Source: Planctomycetota bacterium | GTDB taxonomy: Bacteria > Planctomycetota > MHYJ01 > JACPRB01 | DNA: 6,716 nt | Assembly (NCBI GenBank): GCA_016200125.1 | Contig: JACQFK010000558.1 | Coordinates: 1-6,716 of the forward strand | Direction of reading: 5' to 3' | Shown here: piece by piece, positions 1 to 4,723 of the stretch | How positions within the stretch are numbered: the first letter of the stretch is position 1 | Layout of the letters: every line of letters starts with the position of its first letter | The notes under the pieces: model-generated | Told to the model about the DNA's origin: nothing | The model's database searches: none | The model's input: the letters and a program-made list of their open reading frames with translations, nothing else | Program-made: the position numbers and the translations under genes

Positions 1-324
1 GCCGGGAGCCGGCGCGGTCTCGATCGAGAAGACCAGCCCCGCCTCGTTTTCCACGGCCTTGAGGGCCTTGAAGATCTTGGGGGCGCGGGAAAACCTGATC
101 TTGTCGATCACGAAGGCGTTGAGCCCGGCCTGCCTGAGGGCGAGGGCCTGGGCCTGGGCCTCCTCCTCCTTGACGAAGGCGCCCACCTTGCGCGGCCCGG
201 GCGCGCCGAGCATGATCTTCGCCTCGTAGAGGCCGAGGCCCGTGGCCTGGGCCATCGCCTTGACCATGGCGTCGTCGCGCCTGATCCCGCCCGGAAGGTA
301 GACGAAAAAGTTCGGAACGATCAT
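1..324 (-). CDS. Partial protein with a ribosomal bL12 C-terminal-like domain
   Basis: The first 108 residues of a protein whose C-terminus lies beyond the left edge. Residues about 19-75 read like the C-terminal domain of ribosomal protein bL12 (L7/L12): a helix followed by TGLGLYEAK (residues 28-36), a GAPGPRKV segment (40-47), then KEEEA (52-56) leading into a second helix and an AGLNAFVID strand. In bL12 the equivalent is TGLGLKEAK, GAPK-V, KEEA and an EEAGA-VEL ending. The N-terminus (MIVPNFFVYLPGG) is not bL12-like, and residues 76-108 continue past the domain, so this is not the ribosomal stalk protein itself. The ATG overlaps the TGA stop of the upstream amidohydrolase (ATGA, 4-base overlap) and has no Shine-Dalgarno site, so translation probably depends on re-initiation after the upstream gene. 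The function is unknown. The fold assignment is inferred by eye from motif similarity; the reading frame itself is secure. Confidence 0.8.
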   Translation of the reverse strand, partial: MIVPNFFVYLPGGIRRDDAMVKAMAQATGLGLYEAKIMLGAPGPRKVGAFVKEEEAQAQALALRQAGLNAFVIDKIRFSRAPKIFKALKAVENEAGLVFSIETAPAPG

Positions 325-1493
325 GCGACGTTGAGGAAGCGGTACGCGAGCCGCAGCCAGGTCTCCACGCCCAGCGGCAGCGCAGCCTCGTCGAAGTTGA
401 AGCGCGACGAATGGTGCGGATGGACGAGCCCCTTCCGCAGGTTCATCGAGCCCAGGAAGAAGTAGCAGCCGGGGACCTCCTGGAGCACGAGCGACATGTC
501 CTCGGCGCCCATCGAGATGTCCTGCTCCACGGCGGCGGCGGTACCCGCCGCCTCGCGGACGCTGTCCCGCACGAGGTCGGTCATCGACTCCTCGTTGACC
601 GTCGGCGGGTAGCCGCGGTGGTAGTCGAACTCGAACTTCGCCCCGAGCGCGGAGGCGACGCCGCCGGCGATCCGGGGGATCTCGCGCTGCAGCTGCCGGC
701 GCACGGCCTCATCGAAGGCGCGCACGGTCCCGGTGAGATCGACCGCGTCGGGGATGATGTTGTGCCGCGTGCCGCCGTGGATCTGCCCGAAGGTGACGAC
801 CGCGCTCTTGGTGGGGTCCACCTTGCGGCTGACGATATTCTGGCAGGCGGTCACCACCTGCGCGGCGATCGAGATCGGGTCCACCGTCTGATGGGGCGCG
901 GCGCCGTGCCCGCCGCGGCCGAGGATGCGCATCGTAAACTCGTCGGCGCCGGCGAAGACCGGGCCGGAGCGGACGCCCATGCGCCCCGTCGGCAGGTCGT
1001 TCCACATGTGGATCGCGAAGGCCGCGTCGACCCGGGGGCCCCGGAGCAGGCCCTCGACCATCATGGGCCCCGCCCCGCCGGGTCCTTCCTCGGCGGGCTG
1101 GAACATGAGCTTCACGTTGCCCCGGAAGGAGCTGCGCCGCTTCTGGAGCAGCTTGGCCGCCAGCAGGGCCATCGCGGTGTGTCCGTCGTGACCGCAGGCG
1201 TGCATGACGCCCTTGTTCCTCGAGCAGTACCCGATCTGGTTCTCCTCCTGCAGCGGGAGGGCGTCCATGTCGGCGCGGATCAGCATGGTCGGCCCCGGAC
1301 GCGAGCCCTTGATGATCGCCACCGTCCCGGTGCCGCACATCGCCTTGTGCTCGATGCCCCAGCTCTTGAGGCGGGACCGGACCAGCGCGGCGGTGCGGAA
1401 CTCCTTGAAGCCCGGCTCGGGATACTGGTGGATGGCGCGCCGCAGCGCGACGAGCTCCTTCGTGCCCGCGCGGACGTCCGGTGAAAGGTTCAT
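321..1493 (-). CDS. M20-family metal-dependent amidohydrolase (hippurate hydrolase / N-acyl amino acid amidohydrolase type)
   Basis: A 390-residue enzyme, the usual length for the M20D group that hydrolyses N-acyl amino acids (hippurate, IAA-amino acid conjugates, N-acetyl amino acids), probably cytoplasmic. Expected landmarks are present in order: HQYPEPG (residues 22-28), RADMDALP (73-80), HACGHDGHT (98-106) with metal ligands Cys100 and His102, QPAEEG (132-137) with catalytic Glu135 and metal ligand Glu136, IHMW (161-164) with ligand His162, the dimerisation/lid domain from about 180 with GGHGAAPH, and HPHHSSRF (358-365) with the last ligand His361 or His360. The frame is open upstream to 1832, but that stretch lies antisense to yebC and has no family similarity. 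ATG at 1493 was chosen because the conserved domain starts just after it and a -10 box lies 7 bases upstream. It heads an operon with the bL12-like gene, which it overlaps by 4 bases. The exact substrate cannot be told from sequence. Confidence 0.95.
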   Translation of the reverse strand: MNLSPDVRAGTKELVALRRAIHQYPEPGFKEFRTAALVRSRLKSWGIEHKAMCGTGTVAIIKGSRPGPTMLIRADMDALPLQEENQIGYCSRNKGVMHACGHDGHTAMALLAAKLLQKRRSSFRGNVKLMFQPAEEGPGGAGPMMVEGLLRGPRVDAAFAIHMWNDLPTGRMGVRSGPVFAGADEFTMRILGRGGHGAAPHQTVDPISIAAQVVTACQNIVSRKVDPTKSAVVTFGQIHGGTRHNIIPDAVDLTGTVRAFDEAVRRQLQREIPRIAGGVASALGAKFEFDYHRGYPPTVNEESMTDLVRDSVREAAGTAAAVEQDISMGAEDMSLVLQEVPGCYFFLGSMNLRKGLVHPHHSSRFNFDEAALPLGVETWLRLAYRFLNVA

Positions 1494-1500
1494 GATCGAC

Positions 1501-1529
1501 ACTATAGCGGCCCCCCCGGCCCCGCGCAA
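1501..1529 (-). promoter_or_regulatory. Sigma70-type promoter of the M20 amidohydrolase (leaderless architecture)
   Basis: Read on the minus strand: TTGCGC (1529-1524), a 17-base spacer, then TATAGT (1506-1501). The ATG begins at 1493, after 7 further bases, so the expected transcription start falls on or next to the start codon. There is no room for a Shine-Dalgarno site and none is visible. The nine bases GCCGCTATA around the -10 also occur at the yebC promoter in the opposite orientation. Confidence 0.65.
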
Positions 1530-1545
1530 GCAACCTCCCCCCTGC

Positions 1546-1560
1546 AACAAACCGTTTGTT
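1546..1560. promoter_or_regulatory. Palindrome between two divergent promoters, candidate operator
   Basis: AACAAAC-C-GTTTGTT is a perfect inverted repeat with 7-base arms and a one-base centre at 1553. A further pair, TGCAAC (1543-1548) and GTTGCA (1563-1568), overlaps it and offers an alternative, longer imperfect symmetry. The centre lies 23-24 bases from the outer edge of each -35 box and about 60 bases from each expected transcription start. A/C-rich against G/T-rich arms of this kind are common in operators of TetR-type dimeric regulators, but no regulator gene is in the window, so the factor is unknown. Confidence 0.5.
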
Positions 1561-1575
1561 TCGTTGCATGCGTGG

Positions 1576-1604
1576 TTGACCCTCCCGCAGGGCGCCGCTA
1601 TAAT
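1576..1604 (+). promoter_or_regulatory. Near-consensus sigma70 promoter of yebC (leaderless architecture)
   Basis: TTGACC (1576-1581), a 17-base spacer and a perfect TATAAT (1599-1604). The yebC ATG starts at 1612, 7 bases after the -10 box, so the predicted transcription start coincides with the start codon. No ribosome binding site can fit. This is the strongest promoter match in the window. Confidence 0.85.
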
Positions 1605-1611
1605 CCGCTTC

Positions 1612-2349
1612 ATGTCCGGACATTCCCACTGGGCCACCATCAAGCACAAGAAGGGCGCCGCCGACGCCCGCCGCGGCAAGCTGTGGTCGAAGCTCTGCCG
1701 CGCCATCCAGATCGCCGCGAAGGAAGGCGGCGGCAACCCGGACATGAACCTCAAGCTCGCCAACGCCATCCTCGACGCCCGTGCCGAGAGCGTGCCCAAC
1801 GACAACATCACCCGCTCGATCAAGCGCGGCACGGGCGAGCTGGAAGGCGTCAGCTACGAACAGGTCACCTACGAAGGCTACGGCCCGGGCGGCGTCGCCC
1901 TCATGGTCGACGCCCTCACCGACAACAAGAACCGCAGCGCGGCCGAGATGCGCAAGATGTTCGAGAACAGCGGCGGCAACCTGGGCGGCGCCGGCTCGGT
2001 CGGATTCATGTTCCAGCGCAAGGGGCTGATCCTCATCCCGGTCTCGGCCGCCGGCGAGGACCAGATGATGAACGACGTCCTCGATTCCGGCGCGGAGAAC
2101 ATGGAGACGGCCGGCGACCAGTACTCCATCACGACCGCCGTCGCCGACTTCGAGAACGTCAAGAAGGCGCTCGGGAAGAAGTACAAGTTCACGTCCAGCG
2201 ACATCAGCATGGTGGCCAAGGACATCGTCAAGGTCGACGAGGAGACGGGCCGCAAGATCATCAACCTGATGGAGAATCTGGACGACAGCGAAGACGTCCA
2301 GAAGATCTACTACAACTTCCAGCTGCCCGAATCCCTCCTCAAGCAGTAG
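1612..2349 (+). CDS. yebC: YebC/TACO1-family translation factor
   Basis: A 245-residue protein, essentially the usual full length of the family (about 246). The N-terminus MSGHSHWATIKHKKG is the family signature, followed by ADARRGKLWSK, YEGYGPGGVA (residues 87-96), LTDNKNR (102-108), and GGNLGGAGSVGFMF (121-134). The C-terminal part has the usual alternating alpha/beta pattern ending in EDVQKIYYNF. Members were long annotated as transcriptional regulators (PmpR). More recent work assigns YebC/TACO1 a ribosome-associated role in relieving stalling at proline-rich stretches, and that is the preferred reading here. The frame runs open upstream to 1204, but the family start is unmistakable at ATG 1612, where a consensus promoter ends 7 bases upstream. 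It leads an apparent two-gene operon with pdxA, whose GTG follows the TAG stop by 5 bases. The usual ruvC neighbour is not seen in this window. Confidence 0.97.
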   Translation: MSGHSHWATIKHKKGAADARRGKLWSKLCRAIQIAAKEGGGNPDMNLKLANAILDARAESVPNDNITRSIKRGTGELEGVSYEQVTYEGYGPGGVALMVDALTDNKNRSAAEMRKMFENSGGNLGGAGSVGFMFQRKGLILIPVSAAGEDQMMNDVLDSGAENMETAGDQYSITTAVADFENVKKALGKKYKFTSSDISMVAKDIVKVDEETGRKIINLMENLDDSEDVQKIYYNFQLPESLLKQ

Positions 2350-2354
2350 TCCCG

Positions 2355-3179
2355 GTGGTCAAGCTCGCCGTCACCCTGGGCGACCCCGCCGGCATCGGAC
2401 CCGAAGTCGTCGACAAGGCCCTCCGCGAATCCTTCGATGCTGAAATCACCGTGCTCGGCTCGCGCTCCGGCGGCGGCAGGGAGGCCCTTGCGGCCGTCGA
2501 CGAGGCGGCCGACCTCGCGCTCGCGAAGAAGGTCGACGGGATCGTCACCGCGCCCGTCTCCAAGGAGCGGATCGCGAAGACCGGCGTCCCCTTCGTGGGG
2601 CACACCGAGCACCTGGCCGCGCGGGCCGGCGTGAAGCTGCCCGTGATGTGCTTCGTCGCGGGAACGCTGCGCGTCGCTCTGGTCACGACCCACGTATCGC
2701 TCCGCAAGCTGCCCGCGATGATCACCGCGGACCGCCTCCTGGGCGTCCTGCGGGAGACCTCCCGCGGGCTGCGCGACTTCTTCGGCGTGCTGGAGCCGCG
2801 CCTCGCCGTCTGCGGGCTCAATCCGCATGCGGGCGAGGCCGGCGAGTTCGGCCGCGAGGAGATCGACACGATCGCGCCCGCGATCGAGGCGGCGCGCCAG
2901 GAGGGGCTCCGGGCCGAGGGCCCCTATGCGGCGGACACGGTGTGGAAGCGCCCCTGCGACGCCATCGTCGCGATGTACCACGACCAGGGGCTGGGCCCGA
3001 TCAAGGCGATGCATCCCGACGCGGTGAACGTCACGCTGGGGCTGCCCTTCGTCCGCACGTCCCCCGACCACGGCACGGCCTTCGACATCGCGGGCAAGGG
3101 AGTCGCCGATCCAAAGCCGATGATCGCGGCGATCCGCGTCGCCGTCGAGATGTGCCGCGCGAAGAAGACTTTGCTCTAG
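2355..3179 (+). CDS. pdxA: 4-hydroxythreonine-4-phosphate dehydrogenase, internally shortened
   Basis: PdxA oxidises 4-phosphohydroxy-L-threonine with NAD, giving the 3-amino-2-oxopropyl phosphate used by PdxJ in pyridoxal 5'-phosphate synthesis. The N-terminal LGDPAGIGPEV (residues 8-18) is diagnostic. TAPVSKE (65-71), GHTEH (82-86), TTHVSLR (111-117), LNPHAGEAG (155-163), MYHDQGL (207-213) and the C-terminal RTSPDHGTA (234-242) follow. The three metal-binding histidines of the family correspond to His113, His158 and His209, so the active site looks complete. The protein has 274 residues against about 329 in E. coli. Nearly all the difference lies between VLG (33-35) and GREAL (41-45), where roughly 45 residues of the variable N-lobe are absent. 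GTG at 2355 is the only sensible start: it follows the yebC stop by 5 bases, and earlier in-frame sequence is shadow frame inside yebC. No Shine-Dalgarno site is visible, so expression probably relies on coupling to yebC. Confidence 0.93.
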   Translation: MVKLAVTLGDPAGIGPEVVDKALRESFDAEITVLGSRSGGGREALAAVDEAADLALAKKVDGIVTAPVSKERIAKTGVPFVGHTEHLAARAGVKLPVMCFVAGTLRVALVTTHVSLRKLPAMITADRLLGVLRETSRGLRDFFGVLEPRLAVCGLNPHAGEAGEFGREEIDTIAPAIEAARQEGLRAEGPYAADTVWKRPCDAIVAMYHDQGLGPIKAMHPDAVNVTLGLPFVRTSPDHGTAFDIAGKGVADPKPMIAAIRVAVEMCRAKKTLL

Positions 3180-3180
3180 G

Positions 3181-3684
3181 CTACTTCTTCTCCCACTCCA
3201 GCGCCTGGGTGCGGATCGGCGCCGTCATGCCTTCCGACAGGACCTCGGACTTCGCGACCCCGCCGGGGATGTCCTTGGAAATCCAGGCCTTGAGGTTCAC
3301 CTTCGGCTTCTTCTCGGCGGCCTCGGTCTCGATCTCGTGGTAGCGGCAGGAGAGGGTCTTGCCGGCGATCGTGACCTCCTCCTCGCGCTCGACGATCGTC
3401 TTCCCCGGATTCGGCCCCTTCGACTTGATCTCGTGCTTCTTCGGCGGGGAGTCGACGGACTTGTCGCCGACCTTCATCTTCATCAGGATCTCGAGGACGA
3501 CCTTGTCGGGGGTCACCTCCTCGAGGCGGGTCACCGACTCGTACTCGACCTTCTTTCCCTGGTTCTCCATCGCGATCCGGTTCTTCACCCAGGAGCCCGG
3601 CCTGCAGTTGGCCCAGTTCGAATACTCGGGGTTCTCCTTCTCCTGCGCGAGCAGCAGGACGAGCGCGGCGGCGATGCGAATCAT
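3181..3684 (-). CDS. Small secreted protein of unknown function
   Basis: A 167-residue protein with a short signal peptide: one arginine, a hydrophobic core AAALVLLLA (residues 5-13), then a polar, charged region from Gln14, so export across the inner membrane is likely. The mature part is rich in Lys and Glu and alternates in a way that suggests beta strands. Visible points are NCRPGSWV (26-33), EVTIAGKTLSCRYHEIE (103-119) and WISKDIPGGVAKSE (134-147), with two cysteines (Cys27, Cys113) that could pair after export. The AGKTLSC...WISKDIPGG arrangement recalls beta-rich periplasmic proteins of the DUF3108/LolA kind, but I cannot assign a family. Its ATG overlaps the deacetylase stop codon (ATGA), and unlike other downstream genes here it has a real GGAGG site (3694-3690) 5 bases before the ATG, inside the end of the deacetylase gene. 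Its TAG stop is one base from that of pdxA on the other strand. Confidence 0.85.
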   Translation of the reverse strand: MIRIAAALVLLLAQEKENPEYSNWANCRPGSWVKNRIAMENQGKKVEYESVTRLEEVTPDKVVLEILMKMKVGDKSVDSPPKKHEIKSKGPNPGKTIVEREEEVTIAGKTLSCRYHEIETEAAEKKPKVNLKAWISKDIPGGVAKSEVLSEGMTAPIRTQALEWEKK

Positions 3685-4583
3685 GTCTTCCTCCCGGCGG
3701 CCAGCAGACCCTCCGCATGGTGCTCGGCGCAGGGTCCCAGCCCCGTCAGACTATATCCCCCCTCCAGCGCCGACACCACCGGAATGCCGAGCCCGCAGAC
3801 GACGTCCGTCATCGTCCGGTAGTCCTCGGGCTTCAGGTTCAGTCCGCCGATCGGATCGTCCTCGTAGGCGTCGAAGCCGCAGGAGACCAGCAGGAACTCC
3901 GGCTTGAAGGCCTTCGCCGCCTTGCGCACAGCCGCCGTGAAGGCCTCCATGAATTCTTCGCGCGACGTGTCGAGGTCCATCGGAAGGTTGATGATGTTCC
4001 CCGCGCCCCGCTCGAAGGCGTTGCCCGTCCCGGGGTAGAACGGGAAGCGGTGCGTGGACAGGTACCACACCGTCGGGTCGTCCTCGAAAGTGTCCTGGGT
4101 CCCGTTGCCGTGATGGACGTCCCAGTCGACGATGAGCACGCGCCGGCGGAGGAAGCGGGCGGCGACCGCCACGTTGTTGAAGAGGCAGAAGCCCATGCCC
4201 CGCTCCGGCGTCGCGTGGTGTCCGGGCGGCCGCACCAGGCAGAGCGCGGTCCGGTCGCGCCCGTCGCGGACCGCCTCGACCGCGGCCAGCACCCCACCCG
4301 CCGCGCGAACCGCGGCGTCGAAGGAGCGGTCGTTCAGGAAGGTGTCGGCGTCGAACCATCCCCCTCCCCGGACGGCCGCCTCGCGGACGACCTCGACATA
4401 GGCCGGGTGGTGGACCAGCGCGAGTTCCGCCGGCGTCGCATCCCGCGCGGCGAGCGCCGTCAGCCGCTTCATCAGCCCGACCTTCTTGAAATGGTCGAGG
4501 ATCGCCGTGAGCCGTTCCGGGCATTCGACGTGGCCGGGCGCGTGGTGCTCGAGGTAGAGCGGATCGGAGACGAGCAGCGTCAC
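3681..4583 (-). CDS. Histone deacetylase / acetylpolyamine amidohydrolase family zinc deacetylase
   Basis: A 300-residue member of the arginase-deacetylase fold family (HDAC class II-like, AcuC, acetylpolyamine amidohydrolase), of normal length for bacterial versions. Conserved features in order: ECPERL (residues 20-25), RPPGHHATPE (118-127) with the His122-His123 pair of the charge relay, GFCLFNNVA (131-139), DWDVHHGNG (153-161) with zinc ligands Asp155 and His157, GFDAYEDDPIGGL (236-248) with the third ligand Asp238, and LEGGYS (273-278) with the transition-state tyrosine Tyr277. All catalytic residues are present, so it should hydrolyse acetyl-amide bonds; whether the substrate is a protein lysine, a polyamine or another small acetylated amine is not visible. 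The start is GTG at 4583, placed by the family N-terminus (residues 4-6, LVS, then the HHAPGHVECPERL block) and by a -10 box 7 bases upstream. It heads an operon with the small secreted protein. Confidence 0.95.
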   Translation of the reverse strand: MTLLVSDPLYLEHHAPGHVECPERLTAILDHFKKVGLMKRLTALAARDATPAELALVHHPAYVEVVREAAVRGGGWFDADTFLNDRSFDAAVRAAGGVLAAVEAVRDGRDRTALCLVRPPGHHATPERGMGFCLFNNVAVAARFLRRRVLIVDWDVHHGNGTQDTFEDDPTVWYLSTHRFPFYPGTGNAFERGAGNIINLPMDLDTSREEFMEAFTAAVRKAAKAFKPEFLLVSCGFDAYEDDPIGGLNLKPEDYRTMTDVVCGLGIPVVSALEGGYSLTGLGPCAEHHAEGLLAAGRKT

Positions 4584-4590
4584 GCGGGCG

Positions 4591-4596
4591 AGTATA
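4591..4596 (-). promoter_or_regulatory. -10 box of the deacetylase operon (leaderless architecture)
   Basis: On the minus strand TATACT (4596-4591) lies 7 bases before the GTG start, the same distance as at the two other leaderless candidates. The -35 position at a 17-base spacer (4619-4614) reads TTTCGA, a weak match lying inside the heptamer array. A Shine-Dalgarno site is absent. Confidence 0.55.
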
Positions 4597-4599
4597 ACC

Positions 4600-4630
4600 C
4601 CGAAAACCGAAAATCGAAAACCGAAAACCG
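4600..4630. repeat. Heptamer tandem repeat, CCGAAAA x4
   Basis: Four contiguous copies of CCGAAAA start at 4600, 4607, 4614 (TCGAAAA, one mismatch) and 4621, followed by a partial CCG. It is AT-rich against a very GC-rich background. The opposite-strand unit TTTTCGG differs by one base from the array at 4671-4701, making the two arrays an imperfect inverted pair. Confidence 0.9.
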
Positions 4631-4650
4631 GGAGGAAGCATCCCCCTGGC

Positions 4651-4668
4651 GCTCCCCCGGGGGGGAGC
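4651..4668. repeat. GC-rich perfect hairpin between the two heptamer arrays
   Basis: GCTCCCCC (4651-4658) and GGGGGAGC (4661-4668) are perfect inverted repeats with a two-base centre, and could extrude as a cruciform or fold as a hairpin with slight slippage of the loop. No T-tract follows on either strand, and both flanking genes point away from it, so it is not a terminator. Confidence 0.75.
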
Positions 4669-4670
4669 CC

Positions 4671-4701
4671 TTTCGGATTTCGGATTTCGGATTTTGGATT
4701 T
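4671..4701. repeat. Heptamer tandem repeat, TTTCGGA x4
   Basis: Copies start at 4671, 4678, 4685 (all exact) and 4692 (TTTTGGA, one mismatch), followed by TTT. This array runs up to 5 bases before the -10 box of the glycerate kinase promoter, so it occupies the -35 and spacer region. It is in the opposite sense to the 4600-4630 array: six of every seven bases could pair between the two. Confidence 0.92.
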
Positions 4702-4706
4702 GCCCG

Positions 4707-4712
4707 TATAAT
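4707..4712 (+). promoter_or_regulatory. -10 box of the glycerate kinase operon
   Basis: A perfect TATAAT with the ATG starting at 4724, 11 bases later, predicting a leader of only about 4-5 bases. TATAATCCGC is shared with the yebC promoter. No good -35 is visible: the nearest candidate TTTCGG (4685-4690, spacer 16) is one unit of the heptamer array. Confidence 0.65.
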
Positions 4713-4723
4713 CCGCCCCGCGC

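Noticed and set aside
411..1484. Long open frame on the plus strand opposite the amidohydrolase
   Set aside because: Low-complexity His/Arg/Gly/Ala/Asp-rich translation typical of an antisense frame in GC-rich DNA; the minus-strand frame carries the whole M20 motif set.
1500..1502. GTG just upstream of the amidohydrolase ATG as an alternative start
   Set aside because: It overlaps the -10 box and would lie upstream of the expected transcription start.
1494..1832. Longer N-terminus for the amidohydrolase from ATG 1832
   Set aside because: It would cross its own promoter and lie antisense to the start of yebC, and has no recognisable domain.
1572..2354. Upstream extension of the pdxA frame through yebC
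   Set aside because: Arg/Gly/His-rich shadow of yebC with no family similarity; pdxA similarity starts at GTG 2355.
4600..4701. CRISPR array or insertion-sequence ends
   Set aside because: Units are contiguous 7-mers without spacers, and there is no transposase or target duplication.
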